The notes: a model not told the origin generated them from the letters alone. A stretch of DNA of 64,000 nucleotides from CATOSD01 sp965226695 (GCA_965226695.1 OZ245405.1:372001-436000); one strand, 5' to 3'; positions 37,811 through 47,076 are shown, counted from the first letter of the stretch. Numbers and translations are program-made.

Positions 37811-38554
37811 ATGCCACATTACACCAGGGGCGACGTGCGCATCCGATACGAGGAGGCCGGGTCGGGATTCCCGCTGCTGACGACGCCCGGCGGGGGGCTG
37901 AACTCCATCGTCGCGGGCTGGCCTTCGCAGGTGTTCGACGCCATGGCGCTGTTCAGCGACGACTTCCGCTGCATCACGCTGGACCAGCGCAACGCGAGCG
38001 GTGGAGAGTCCAGCGGGCCGGTCCAGGTCGACGACCCCTGGGGGGCGCTGGCCGACGACCAACTCGGAGTGATGGACCACCTGGGGATAGACAAGTTCAT
38101 GTTCATGGGCTACTGCATCGGGGGCCCGTACGCCCTCAAGCTCATAGAACGCGCGCCCGAGCGGGTGGTGGCCGCCGTGCTCTGCCAGCCGGTGGGGCAC
38201 GCGTCGAAGACGCCGAACGCCATGTACGAGTCGGGCCTGGCCTGGGGCGCCGAGCTTGTCGCCCGACGGCCTGACGTGACGATGGAGACCGTCGAGAAGT
38301 ACCTGCACAACCTCTACCGCGTCCAGCCGGACTTCATATACAGCGTGTCGCGGGACTTCGCGCGCTCGTGCCGGACGCCGCTGCTGGTGATGCCCGACGA
38401 CACGCCGGCCCACTCGTACGAGGCCGCGATGGACCTGGTGGCGCTTGCGCCCAACGTGCAGGTGACGGAGTACCCCTGGAAGGAGTCCAAGGACGTGTTC
38501 GACAGGACGGTGGAGCAGGTGCGCGAGTTCCTGCTGGCGCACCGAACGGCGTAG
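37811..38554 (+). CDS. Alpha/beta hydrolase fold protein with a Cys at the nucleophile position
   Basis: A 247-residue alpha/beta hydrolase. FPLLTTPGGGLNSIVAGWP gives the oxyanion region (GGG rather than HGxG), and the nucleophile elbow reads FMGYCIGGPYALKLIE, with Cys where most family members have Ser. The C-terminal part has RTPLLVMPDDTPAHSYEAA, a likely acid Asp and a His in AHS. Cys-containing members are rare but known among dienelactone hydrolases. The substrate is unknown. A GGAGG-type site precedes the ATG at 37811. Confidence 0.88.
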   Translation: MPHYTRGDVRIRYEEAGSGFPLLTTPGGGLNSIVAGWPSQVFDAMALFSDDFRCITLDQRNASGGESSGPVQVDDPWGALADDQLGVMDHLGIDKFMFMGYCIGGPYALKLIERAPERVVAAVLCQPVGHASKTPNAMYESGLAWGAELVARRPDVTMETVEKYLHNLYRVQPDFIYSVSRDFARSCRTPLLVMPDDTPAHSYEAAMDLVALAPNVQVTEYPWKESKDVFDRTVEQVREFLLAHRTA

Positions 38555-38559
38555 CGCTT

Positions 38560-38592
38560 CGTGGATTCCGGCTCGGGGACCGGAATGACGAT
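38560..38592. repeat. Palindromic mini-element copy after the hydrolase gene
   Basis: CGTGGATTCCGGCTCGGGGA followed by CCGGAATGACG, second mini-element type, directly after the stop codon of the hydrolase gene. Confidence 0.85.
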
Positions 38593-38684
38593 AAAGCGGC
38601 CGGAATTGTAGATGTCTGCGAATTCGTTGACATAAGTAGGAGTGACAACGGTACTCTATGAGACCCCTGACTTGCTGTCGGGGC

Positions 38685-38790
38685 CGAGCGGGTGATCGTC
38701 GCCAGTGTGGTCGAGCACACTGCGGACCTCGACCAATTTCGGGCGGCCGCGCCGGGCGCCCAGCCGATGGTGTACCGGCTGACCGCTCCT
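38685..38790 (+). pseudogene. Remnant of an AAA/P-loop kinase-like protein, copy 1
   Basis: Encodes about 33 residues, LIVASVVEHTADLDQFRAAA then PGAQPMVYRLTA, in an otherwise non-coding stretch. The same segment, slightly diverged, lies at 39840-39940. I recall it as an internal piece of small P-loop nucleotide kinases. No start or ATP-binding loop is nearby. Confidence 0.65.
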
Positions 38791-38869
38791 CTCTTACTGA
38801 TGCACGAATGCCTGTGGGTACGCGTGCAGGGGATGGTCCAAGACGGTGGCCCGTCTCATCCCTGCGACT

Positions 38870-39460
38870 TCACTGCCTCCTCGGACGATAGTCTCTCGAA
38901 TCGCGACATGCGTCGTACGTGGTCTGGTCTATCGGAATCCAAGTCGTGCCCGGAACTCCTCTCCGTGAAGGGCTCCCCGGACCGACCGGGAAGCAGGACT
39001 CGAAGACAAGCCTACGCCCTTGGGCTTGGGCAATCTCTTTCGCCAGACGCACCGCAGGGCCAAAGTCCCAGTCCTGGCTCACGATAATGGCGGCTTCGTA
39101 CTGCCGGTCGTAGGTGGCTCGCACCAGGTCCAGTGCCAGACTGACATCCACTCCCTTCTCCTGCCCTCCGGCGCTCACCCTGCCCCGGTAGACGTAGATT
39201 CCCAGGCTCCTCAGATACCTGATCTTGTTCGACCAGAAGACGTGCCAGAACAGCTGCGAAGGGCCGCCAGATGGATCGGGGACGCCCGTGTAGAAGCGAA
39301 TCTCCGTCAGGATGCGTCCTAGCGTCCTGGAGACCAAGACGCGCGCCAGCGTCTCAACGTCGTAGCTCGGCCAAGCGTAGGGGGACGATGACCCGGAAGC
39401 CCACGCTCTCCGGGCCAAGTGATAGAGGTTCTGACCGTAGATGAGTACGATTGTGCGCAT
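38870..39460 (-). CDS. NYN-domain (PIN-like) predicted ribonuclease with a changed active site
   Basis: A 196-residue NYN protein. RTIVLIYGQNLYHLARRAW is the first strand; family members read DGQNLY here, so the first catalytic Asp is replaced by Tyr. GGQEKGVDVSLALDLVRAT and EAAIIVSQDWDFGPAVRLAK keep the other acidic residues, and RGVPGTTWIPIDQTTYDACR is the C-terminal part. Such proteins cleave RNA; this one may be weakened or inactive. The start at 39460 is an ATG without a clear ribosome site; an ATG three codons upstream is an alternative. Confidence 0.85.
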   Translation of the reverse strand: MRTIVLIYGQNLYHLARRAWASGSSSPYAWPSYDVETLARVLVSRTLGRILTEIRFYTGVPDPSGGPSQLFWHVFWSNKIRYLRSLGIYVYRGRVSAGGQEKGVDVSLALDLVRATYDRQYEAAIIVSQDWDFGPAVRLAKEIAQAQGRRLVFESCFPVGPGSPSRRGVPGTTWIPIDQTTYDACRDSRDYRPRRQ

Positions 39461-39573
39461 AAAAAACACCCGCCCAGGGATGTGACCGAGGCCACGATCC
39501 AGCGGGCGGGGAAGAATTGCACGCAGCCTATCATCGGAAGCGGTGCTTCGTCAATCCCGTAGAGGGTAGAGGA

Positions 39574-39942
39574 TGGGTAACTGTTCAGCCTTCGAACGTA
39601 CTCTCGCCTACAACGCGCGGATGGTCGACGCCGTCAACCAGCATGGGTTCATCCTCGTGGATGTCTTCCAGGCCAACGTGTCGGAGCTTGCCGAGGGGTG
39701 CTTATCGACATTTGGGTTTGACAAGCGGTAGGATTCCTCTTGGCCACGGACCTTGGTAGGTCATGCCAGGTGATTGGGAAGTTAGCGCTGTCGTCCCCCA
39801 GCGGGGTGTGCACGTGATTGTGCCAACGCCGGTGTCCCTCCTGATCGTCGCCAGCGTGGTAGAGCACACTGCGGACCTCGACCGGTTTCGGGCGGCCGCG
39901 CCGGGCGCCCAGCCTATCGTGTGCTTGCTGGACAACGACGGG
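39574..39942 (+). pseudogene. Remnants of a P-loop kinase-like gene, including copy 2
   Basis: Two decayed pieces. At about 39574-39715 the frame reads NCSAFERTLAYNARMVDAVN, QHGFILVDVFQANVSELAE and CLSTFGFD, like the C-terminal helix of small kinases. At 39825-39940 LLIVASVVEHTADLDRFRAA and APGAQPIVCLL repeats copy 1. The pieces are not in one gene order and have no start. Region 39461-39913 has nothing else I can support. Confidence 0.6.
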
Positions 39943-40433
39943 CTTGCTGCACGATTGACTCGATGAAGGAAGTCTTTCCAGCGTTGTAAGCCGGAGGGTC
40001 GTAAGCCAGGCGGGGCATCAACTCGCGCTTCAAGTTTTCGTAATCTTGGGCGATCTCAGGATGCGTCCGCAGGAAATCGCGGAATAGCAGGTGGTCTCTC
40101 CAGAATGTACCTTCCCATTGAGTCAAGTGAAGGTTGAATCTGTGAGGGCTTGGCCTTGCGCAGGTACAGAGTGCCCGGTACAGTCTCTCCACGCCACTCG
40201 TACCCGATGCCTTCGAGAGCCTCTATCTGCGGTTGTGCTATTTCTACTATTGAGACGCCGAGCATCAGGTCGATTATCGGCTTTGCCCCGAGTCCTGGAA
40301 CGGCAGTGCTGCCGATGTGCTCCACTCGTTTGGCCGCGATACCTGTGGCAACCGCTACAATGGCTCTCTCCTCCTCATACAAGGCCGGCCATCTCTTGCA
40401 GTATTCCAAAATCCTGTAGGATGGGCTCGCCAA
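39914..40433 (-). pseudogene. GrpB family nucleotidyltransferase-like protein, frameshifted
   Basis: The intact start (40433) reads MASPSYRILEYCKRWPALYE with the family's central block KRVEHIGSTAVPGLGAKPII. At about 40142 the frame shifts and continues as HRFNLHLTQWEGTFWRDHLL, FRDFLRTHPEIAQDYENLKR and ELMPRLAYDPPAYNAGKTSF. GrpB is a polymerase-beta-like fold protein of unknown substrate. The join fits one extra T or two missing bases. The gene's end overlaps the kinase remnant on the other strand. Confidence 0.85.
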
Positions 40434-40529
40434 TAATCCTGCCTCCTGGGATTGAGACTATGGCGGTTTGGGGAAGGTGCCTGCCGACACTCGACATTGA
40501 CGAGCGGCAGCATCCCGGCCGCGATGCCC

Positions 40530-40640
40530 CGCCCCTGGTTTCCGGCTCGGGGGCCGGAATGACGAGAGGAGGGCTGGCCGGAATGACGAATGGCGCTCCT
40601 TCATCAGATTCCTCGACTACGCTCGGAATGAAAATGAGAA
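40530..40640. repeat. Cluster of two palindromic mini-element types
   Basis: TTCCGGCTCGGGGGCCGGAA then TGACG (40537-40561) is one copy of the second type, and AGATTCCTCGACTACGCTCG then GAATGA (40609-40634) is a copy of the first type. A CCGGAATGACGAATGGCG piece lies between. They sit between the GrpB pseudogene and the sortilin-like gene. Confidence 0.85.
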
Positions 40641-40655
40641 GGGGCCGGAGCAGGG

Positions 40656-43600
40656 TTAGGAAATTGGAACTATCAGCGGCAGGTCCAGCTCCGACAACAG
40701 ATCCCCGAACTCCTCGATGTCTTTGTCTATGACCTCCTGCAGCCGTTCCAGGTGCGTGTCCACGCGCCCGGAAAACTCGCCGAACGCGTCGACCGACTGC
40801 TCGGTCGGCGCTCCGGTGGCGCTGGTCACCACGCTGCCGACGGCCCGGAGCTTGGCGTTGAGCTGAGAGGGATAGTTCATGAAGTCGGCCCTGGTCCTGA
40901 TCCTCGTCTGAATCAGCTCGGTCTCGACGGCGGACAGCTTCCCCCGCAGGGCCTGGGCGGCATCGGCGACAGCGTCGGAGCGACCCTCGGCGCGCTTCTG
41001 CCACTCCTCCATCTGCCGGTAGATGCTCCGGACGCGGAGTATAGCGTCGTTGGTGTCGGTGAGCTTGTCGCGGATCTGCACCAGCGTATTGAAGCGGTCA
41101 TCGAGCTCGTCCTGGCTCGCCGAAACGCGGGGGTCCTTCAGGATGTCGAAGGACTGGTCGTAGACCTGGCCGCCTGCGGCCAGCCCGACCTGGTAGGTGC
41201 CCGGGGGCGCCTCCGGCCCCTGGTCGTTCGCATAGAAGACGTTCAGGGAGACATCGTTCGCCAGCGTCTTCGGGCCGGGGTAGCGCATGTCCCAGACGAA
41301 TCTGTTCATCCCCTGCGCGACCGGCACGTGCTGCCGCGGCCCGTCGTCGGACGGCTCCTCTCCGCTCGTGAAGCTCGCTATCTCCCGGCCGCTCGCGTCC
41401 GCGAACGTCAGCGTGACCTCGCCTTCCGGCTCTTCATGCAGGTAGTAGAACACCGAGACTCCCCGCGGGGGGTTGTCGCCGGCGTCGACGTGGGAGCGGT
41501 ACTGGCTGCCGTCGGCCCTGTGGCGGACGTAGAAGGCGGTGCCGCCGTGGGCGTCCACCTGGTAGTTCTTCGCGCCGGGAATCGGAGGGAGGGGAGCGAA
41601 GATCGCAGGCTCAACGTCCTGGTGGGTGTCCTTCGGCCTGAACAGGTGGGCGGAGGATTCGGCTATCCGCTCGTTGGCCTGGCGCAGAGGCGTTACGTCG
41701 TCCAGTATCCAGAACGACCGGCCGTGCGTGCACGCCACCAGCTCGTCGCCCTTGACCGCCAGGTCGTACAGCGGCGCCACGGGCAGGTTGAGCTGAAGCT
41801 TCTGCCACGCCTCGCCGTCGTCGAAGGACACGTACAGCCCGAACTCGGTGCCCGCGTACAGCAGCCCCGGCCTTACGGGGTCCTCTCGAATCACCCGCGT
41901 GAAGTCTTCGGGCCCGATTCCGCCGGTGATCTCGCGCCACGTCTTGCCGTAGTCTCCGGTCTTGTAGAGGTAGGGGCTGTAATCGTCGAGCTTGTAGCGG
42001 TAGGCTGCCACGTAGGCGGTGGCCGCGTCGTGGTGCGAGACTTCGATGAACGCCACGGTCGTCCACTCCGGCAGATCGGGCGGCGTCACGTCCTCCCAGC
42101 TATCCCCTCCGTCGCGGGAGATGTGAATCAGCCCGTCGTCGGAGCCTGCCCAGAACACTCCCCGCTCGTGGGGGGACTCGGTGAAGGCGAAGATCGTGCA
42201 GTAGGTCTCCGCGCCGCTTACGCCCTGCACCGTGACCGGCCCGCCGGAGATCTCCAGCTTCGTGGGGTCGTTCCGGGTCAGGTCGGGGCTGATGGACTCC
42301 CAGCTCTTGCCCTCGTTAGTGGAGCGGAACACCAGGTTGCCCGTGCAGTAGAGCACGTCGGGGTCGTGGGGGGAGATCAAGATGGGGTAAGTCCAGTGGA
42401 AGCGGTACTTCTGGTCCTTGGGCGCCCAGCCCCAGGACTCCTCCGGCCAGACCGTAATGATCTCGATGTGATCGCCGATGGCGTGGTCGGAGCGCAGCAG
42501 GTTGCCGCCTCCTCCCGCGGAGGAGCCGATGGCCCCCGAGTAGACCACGTTGGGGTTGTCCGGCCGGACGGCGATGTGGCCGCTCTCGGAGGTGCCGGTC
42601 ATGTAGCAGTCGCTCAGCGGGATGGCGCTGTCGTCGCTCTTGCTGGGGACGCTGATGGCGCTGCTGTCCTGCTGGGTGCCGTACACCCGGTACGGGTACT
42701 GGTTGTCGACGGCGAGGTGGTAGAAGCAGGCGGTGGGCTGGTTGTAAATAGTAGACCAGCTCCCGCCGCCGTTGAAGGTGACCGTGGCGCCGCCGTCGTT
42801 CGCCTCGATCATGCGCCTGGGGTTGCGCGGGTCGATCCACAGGTCGTGGTGGTCGCCGTGCGGCATCGGCGTCTGCCCGAACGTGCGGCCGCCATCGGTG
42901 GACACGTAGAAGAAGCTGTCCATCACCCACACCGTTTCCGGGTCCTGCGGGTGAGCGAACACGTGGGTGTGATACCAGGGGCGGCCCCTGCCGTCGGTGT
43001 CGTTGACCAGCTCCCAGGATTCGCCGCCGTCGTCCGAGCGGTAAAGCCCGCCCTCTCCGGCCTCCACTATCGCCCACAGCCTGTCCGGCTTGGCCGGCGA
43101 GACCGCGACGCCAATCCGCCCCTTCAGGCCCTTCGGAAAGCCGGGGTTGTCGGACAGCCCCGTCCAGGTGTCGCCGCCGTCCGTGGACTTGTACAGCCCG
43201 CTATCGGGGCCTCCGCTCGAAATCGTCCAGGGGTTGCGGAACACTTCCCAGATGGCGGCGTACAGGATGCGGGGGTTGGTCGGGTCCATCGCCAGGTCTA
43301 TGGCGCCCGCCTTGTCGCTCACGAACAGCACACTCTCCCAGCTTTCGCCCCCGTCGTTGGAACGGAACAGGCCCCGCTCCTCGTTCGGCGCCCAGGCGTG
43401 GCCCAGCGCCGCCACGTACACGAGGTCCGGGTTGCTGGGATGAATGCGGATCCGGGCTATGTGCCTGCTGTCGGACAGCCCGACGTGCCGCCAGGTCTTG
43501 CCCCTGTCCGTGGACTTGTACACGCCGTCGCCCGAGGAGACGTCGTTCCTGATGCAGGCCTCGCCCATTCCGGCGTAGATGACGTTGGGGTCCGAGTCGG

Positions 43601-43826
43601 CGACTGCGATAGCCCCCACGGCGGAGGTCTCGAAGAAGCCGTCCGAGATGTTCTCCCAATAGGCGCCGCCGTCGTCAGTCTTCCAGACGCCCCCGTTGCA
43701 CGCCCCGAAGTAGAAAGTCATGGGGTCGTCGGGGTCGCCGGCGGCGGCCACGGTGCGACCGCCCCGATGGGGACCTATGCAGCGCCACTCCATCGCCCTG
43801 AACACGCTCTGGTCTATCGTAGCCAT
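40656..43826 (-). CDS. Sortilin/BNR-repeat (VPS10-like) propeller protein
   Basis: A 1,056-residue protein with many BNR/Asp-box units such as SNDGGESWES, STDGGDTWTG, SDDGGESWEL, SRDGGDSWED and TGDYGKTWRE, spread over residues 45-640, typical of a large beta-propeller of the VPS10/sortilin or glycosyl hydrolase type. A FlgD-like C-terminal part (VAQGMNRFVWDMRYPGPK) and a long helical tail (about 920-1040) follow. There is no signal peptide at the annotated start (MATIDQSVFRAMEWRCIGPH). Homologs are often called glycosyl hydrolase, but an active site is not clear. It is intact over 3.2 kb. Confidence 0.88.
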   Translation of the reverse strand: MATIDQSVFRAMEWRCIGPHRGGRTVAAAGDPDDPMTFYFGACNGGVWKTDDGGAYWENISDGFFETSAVGAIAVADSDPNVIYAGMGEACIRNDVSSGDGVYKSTDRGKTWRHVGLSDSRHIARIRIHPSNPDLVYVAALGHAWAPNEERGLFRSNDGGESWESVLFVSDKAGAIDLAMDPTNPRILYAAIWEVFRNPWTISSGGPDSGLYKSTDGGDTWTGLSDNPGFPKGLKGRIGVAVSPAKPDRLWAIVEAGEGGLYRSDDGGESWELVNDTDGRGRPWYHTHVFAHPQDPETVWVMDSFFYVSTDGGRTFGQTPMPHGDHHDLWIDPRNPRRMIEANDGGATVTFNGGGSWSTIYNQPTACFYHLAVDNQYPYRVYGTQQDSSAISVPSKSDDSAIPLSDCYMTGTSESGHIAVRPDNPNVVYSGAIGSSAGGGGNLLRSDHAIGDHIEIITVWPEESWGWAPKDQKYRFHWTYPILISPHDPDVLYCTGNLVFRSTNEGKSWESISPDLTRNDPTKLEISGGPVTVQGVSGAETYCTIFAFTESPHERGVFWAGSDDGLIHISRDGGDSWEDVTPPDLPEWTTVAFIEVSHHDAATAYVAAYRYKLDDYSPYLYKTGDYGKTWREITGGIGPEDFTRVIREDPVRPGLLYAGTEFGLYVSFDDGEAWQKLQLNLPVAPLYDLAVKGDELVACTHGRSFWILDDVTPLRQANERIAESSAHLFRPKDTHQDVEPAIFAPLPPIPGAKNYQVDAHGGTAFYVRHRADGSQYRSHVDAGDNPPRGVSVFYYLHEEPEGEVTLTFADASGREIASFTSGEEPSDDGPRQHVPVAQGMNRFVWDMRYPGPKTLANDVSLNVFYANDQGPEAPPGTYQVGLAAGGQVYDQSFDILKDPRVSASQDELDDRFNTLVQIRDKLTDTNDAILRVRSIYRQMEEWQKRAEGRSDAVADAAQALRGKLSAVETELIQTRIRTRADFMNYPSQLNAKLRAVGSVVTSATGAPTEQSVDAFGEFSGRVDTHLERLQEVIDKDIEEFGDLLSELDLPLIVPIS

Positions 43827-43914
43827 TGGAGCAGCTCCTCTTTACGATGCCGATTCGAAGCTTGCGGGGAAGGCGGACCTTGTCCGGGCCGGCCTGGCGG
43901 TAGCGGGGATGCCG

Positions 43915-44304
43915 CTACTGCGAAGGGTTGCCATTCGACCGTTGGGCGGCTGTCAGCGCCGATTCGACATCCGGATGTAGCGGGATAACCCTGTCGAATC
44001 CAACCATTACAAAAACCTGCTGTATGTGCGGTTTCAGGCTGCAGATGTGAAGACTGCGTTGGTTCCTGCCCAGTGTTCTCGAAATGCGCAGGAACGCTCT
44101 CAGGCCGGCGCTGCTGACATAGGTGACGTCGGAGGCCTCGACCACGACGTTCGACTCCGTTCTGGCCGCGGCGCGCAGGGTGTCCGCCTCGAACAGGTTG
44201 GCGCTGAGAACGTTGATGCGTCCCCGCGCCCGCAGCAGCAGCGTGGGGCCTCTGGACTCGAGAACGTCGACTTCCGCCAGGTTGAACTCTTTCTTAGACG
44301 TCAT
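43915..44304 (-). CDS. STAS domain anti-sigma factor antagonist-like protein
   Basis: A 129-residue STAS domain, SpoIIAA-like. GPTLLLRARGRINVLSANLF, NVVVEASDVTYVSSAGLRAF with the phosphorylatable Ser, and RSLHICSLKPHIQQVFVMVG are its signature segments. It would be controlled by phosphorylation of the Ser by a partner kinase, which is not in the window. The ATG at 44304 has an AAAGGACGG site. A small helical gene is upstream. Confidence 0.9.
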   Translation of the reverse strand: MTSKKEFNLAEVDVLESRGPTLLLRARGRINVLSANLFEADTLRAAARTESNVVVEASDVTYVSSAGLRAFLRISRTLGRNQRSLHICSLKPHIQQVFVMVGFDRVIPLHPDVESALTAAQRSNGNPSQ

Positions 44305-44403
44305 TTTCCGTCCTTTTGGGTCAGGTCTATGTGTCCGCGTGCCCAGCTCGGTAGGTGTGCTCTCGCGCAATCCAGGGAGCGCCCGGCGATTCAGAGGTTT
44401 TGG

Positions 44404-44706
44404 CTAGGAGTCCGATTTCATAAGGGCGGGCCGGATCCTGGTGTTCCAATAGTCGTGGTCCCCCTCCTGCCTCAGCTCGTGCACCAGTAGCGCCGTCTCC
44501 CAGCCCACGGCCGCGCTCAACTCGGACGCGGTCCGGTCTCCGGCCAACTCGGTCACTGCTGCCCGCAGCTTAATCACGTACTCCACAACTTCGAAGGCGG
44601 CCTTATCGGACGCGGAGCGGGCCTGCAAAGCTTCGAGCCTCTCCAGCCACTCCAGGCCTCTCTCTGCTTCTTCGAAACCGTCATCCAGCGCGTTGGTCGT
44701 ACTCAT
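44404..44706 (-). CDS. Small helical hypothetical protein
   Basis: A 100-residue acidic protein, almost wholly helical (FEEAERGLEWLERLEALQAR, VIKLRAAVTELAGDRTASEL). No domain is recognised. It precedes the STAS gene by 100 bp on the same strand and might be its regulator or partner, but that is only suggested by position. Confidence 0.6.
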   Translation of the reverse strand: MSTTNALDDGFEEAERGLEWLERLEALQARSASDKAAFEVVEYVIKLRAAVTELAGDRTASELSAAVGWETALLVHELRQEGDHDYWNTRIRPALMKSDS

Positions 44707-44914
44707 TCGTCATCCTCCGCTCGTGCCACCCTCCGAGGTGTCGCGGCAAGCAAACTCCCGCCCTGTACGGCGGTGTGGTCCGCACCAGGCTCCTACTACC
44801 CATCATAACATGCGATGCAACAGTTGAAAGGCCTTAAGGCGGGCCTTCCCTGAGTGCAGAGTGACTGCAACCTGTGTACAGTATGCCCATATGTAGTTAG
44901 GAAGGAGCATCCCA

Positions 44915-45757
44915 ATGGCCACTACACCGGGAACCGAGCTGATAGAACTCGAAACGGGCGTTTTCGCCCGGCTGCACGAAGGCCTCACGAACGCGGGCAT
45001 CATCGTCGGCGACGATGGCGTGCTGGTGATAGATTCGCTGCGAGTGCCCTCGTTCGCGCGGGACCTGATCCGGGACGTCAGGCACATCACCGACAAGCCG
45101 GTCCGGTACCTGGTCGACACCCACTCGCACTGGGACCACGCGTGGGGCAACGAGGAGTTTCCCGACGCGACCATCATCGGCCACGAGAACTGCTACGACG
45201 AGATGGTGGACGTCGAGTGGAACAGGCAGTGGCGCGAGAAGGTGGTGAGCTCGGGCGACCCCTGGGCGGAAGAGGCCGGGCTGGTGAACATCACGCCCCC
45301 CAATCTCACGTTCGAGACCAGCATGAGGCTCTACATAGGCGGCAGGGAGCTGCATCTCCTATTCCTGGGCAGGGCGCACACCGGCGGCGACACGCACATA
45401 CAGCTGCCGGACGACGGCATAGTGTTCTGCGGGGACGTCGCGCAGGACCGCGGACTCCCCTTCCTGGCCGACAGCTACCCTTCGGAGTGGCCCGCCACCG
45501 ACGACCGGCTGGTGGACCTGCAGGCCCCGCGGTTCGTCTCCGGGCATGGCCCGGTCGGCGCGCACTCCGCGCTGGTGGAGGCGCGGGACTTCATCCACGT
45601 CATGGTCGCCAGTCTCGAGGCCGCGGCCCGAGACGGCAGGGACGCACAGGACGCGGCCTCCTCTACGGTCGCCGCGCTCGCTCCCCGCTTCGGAGAATGG
45701 CGCGGCTTCGAGCGCCTGGAGGAGGCACTGCCGGAGGCGTACGGCAGGCTGGCCTGA
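44915..45757 (+). CDS. Metallo-beta-lactamase fold hydrolase
   Basis: A 280-residue MBL-fold hydrolase. VRYLVDTHSHWDHAWGNEEF is the HxHxDH zinc motif; LFLGRAHTGGDTHIQLPDD gives the third His; VFCGDVAQD the bridging Asp; FVSGHGPVGA the last His. It resembles subclass B2/B3-like or quinohemoprotein-accessory MBL enzymes. The substrate is not known. It is followed by the branched-chain binding protein gene after 53 bp. Confidence 0.92.
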   Translation: MATTPGTELIELETGVFARLHEGLTNAGIIVGDDGVLVIDSLRVPSFARDLIRDVRHITDKPVRYLVDTHSHWDHAWGNEEFPDATIIGHENCYDEMVDVEWNRQWREKVVSSGDPWAEEAGLVNITPPNLTFETSMRLYIGGRELHLLFLGRAHTGGDTHIQLPDDGIVFCGDVAQDRGLPFLADSYPSEWPATDDRLVDLQAPRFVSGHGPVGAHSALVEARDFIHVMVASLEAAARDGRDAQDAASSTVAALAPRFGEWRGFERLEEALPEAYGRLA

Positions 45758-45810
45758 CGCGCGCGTTCAACACCGCGGCGCGTCCGGCGGAGTGCGTCGG
45801 AGGCAGGTGA

Positions 45811-47076
45811 ATGAGACCGATGGCGCGCAATCGAATCCTCGCGTTGGTTGCCGTGGCAGCGCTGGCGCTCGGCCTTGCCGTGTCCTGCGGCGGCTCTGGC
45901 GACGGCCCCGCCGAGGCCAGCGAGCCGCTGAAGATAGGGCTGCTGATGAGCTTCAGCGGAGGGTCCGCTGACCGCTCGGCCTGGAGAGAGCGCGGCTTCG
46001 ACCTCGCCATCAAGCACGTCAACGACGCGGGCGGCGTCTTCGGCCTGGACGTCGAGTCGGCCCGGGGCGACACCGCACCGGACAGCGAGACGGCGGTGGC
46101 CGAGGCGCGCCGGCTCGTCGAGACCGAGGGCGTCCACGCCATAGTCGGCCCCAGCTCCAGCGCCAACTCGCTCCCCGTCGCGGAACGGGTGACCGGCCCG
46201 GCGGGCGTCGTCAACATCAGCCCCTCCGCCACTTCGCCTCTCCTGACGGACGCGGACGACAGCGACTTCTTCTTTCGCGCCGCGCTTGCGGACACGGCGC
46301 AAGGCCCCGTCCTGGCCCGCGTGACCCGTGAGCGCGGCTTCGACAACGTCGGCGTCATATACCAGGACGACGCCTACGGGCGTGGCCTGGCCGAGTCCTT
46401 CAGTGAGGCCTGGACCGGGCGGATCAGCCTCGCCGCGGTGCAGCGCGGGCAGAACTCGTACCTGTCCGCGCTGGCCCAGACGGCGGCGGAAGGTGCGCAG
46501 GCACTGGTGATCATTGCGTCCGGCACCGACGCCGAGACCATCGTCCGGGAGTCGCTGGAGAGCGGCCTGTTCGACAAGTTCACGTTCGGAGACGCCGCCA
46601 AGAATCCCAACCTGGTGCGGAACATCGGCGGCGACCGTCTCGGCGGCATGTACGGGACGGCTGGCACCAGCGCGCCGGGAAGCGAGTCCGCCGCGCAGTG
46701 GGAGAGGGCGTTTCTGGACGAGCACGGTGAGCTGCCGTCGTTCGCCTACGTGAAGGAGACCTACGACGCCGTCATCGCCATCGCGCTGGCCGCGGAGGCC
46801 GCCGGTGAAGCCAACGGACCGGCGATCCGCGACCGGCTGCGCTCGGTCGCATCGGCCCCTGGAGAGCGCGTGCTGGCGGGTCCGGAGGGCGTCGTGGAGG
46901 CCCTGCGCATCGTCCGGGACGGCGGCGACGTTGATTACGAGGGGGCCGCGGCGACGCTGGACTGGGACGCCAACGGCGACCTCGTGCGCGGCCACGTGGG
47001 CGTCTGGCGCTACACCGCGGACGAGCGCATCGAGGACGTGGAGGCGGTGCCGTTCGACTTCGCCGCGCCGCGGTGA
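45811..47076 (+). CDS. Branched-chain amino-acid type ABC substrate-binding lipoprotein
   Basis: A 421-residue family 4 binding protein (Leu/Ile/Val or amide type). The signal ends ALGLAVSC (Cys26); then LKIGLLMSFSGGSADRSAWR, AREPETAVAEARRLVETEGV-like segments, IVGPSSSANSLPVAERVTGP and GFDNVGVIYQDDAYGRGLAE. It should bind an amino acid, amide or carboxylate outside the cell; partner permease genes are absent here. GGAGGCAGGTGA precedes the ATG. The MBL gene upstream may share its transcript. Confidence 0.92.
   Translation: MRPMARNRILALVAVAALALGLAVSCGGSGDGPAEASEPLKIGLLMSFSGGSADRSAWRERGFDLAIKHVNDAGGVFGLDVESARGDTAPDSETAVAEARRLVETEGVHAIVGPSSSANSLPVAERVTGPAGVVNISPSATSPLLTDADDSDFFFRAALADTAQGPVLARVTRERGFDNVGVIYQDDAYGRGLAESFSEAWTGRISLAAVQRGQNSYLSALAQTAAEGAQALVIIASGTDAETIVRESLESGLFDKFTFGDAAKNPNLVRNIGGDRLGGMYGTAGTSAPGSESAAQWERAFLDEHGELPSFAYVKETYDAVIAIALAAEAAGEANGPAIRDRLRSVASAPGERVLAGPEGVVEALRIVRDGGDVDYEGAAATLDWDANGDLVRGHVGVWRYTADERIEDVEAVPFDFAAPR

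Noticed and set aside
40752..43988. A 1,078-codon plus-strand frame antisense to the sortilin-like gene
   Set aside because: It mirrors the GC-rich coding strand, has no family features, and the minus-strand protein has clear BNR repeats.
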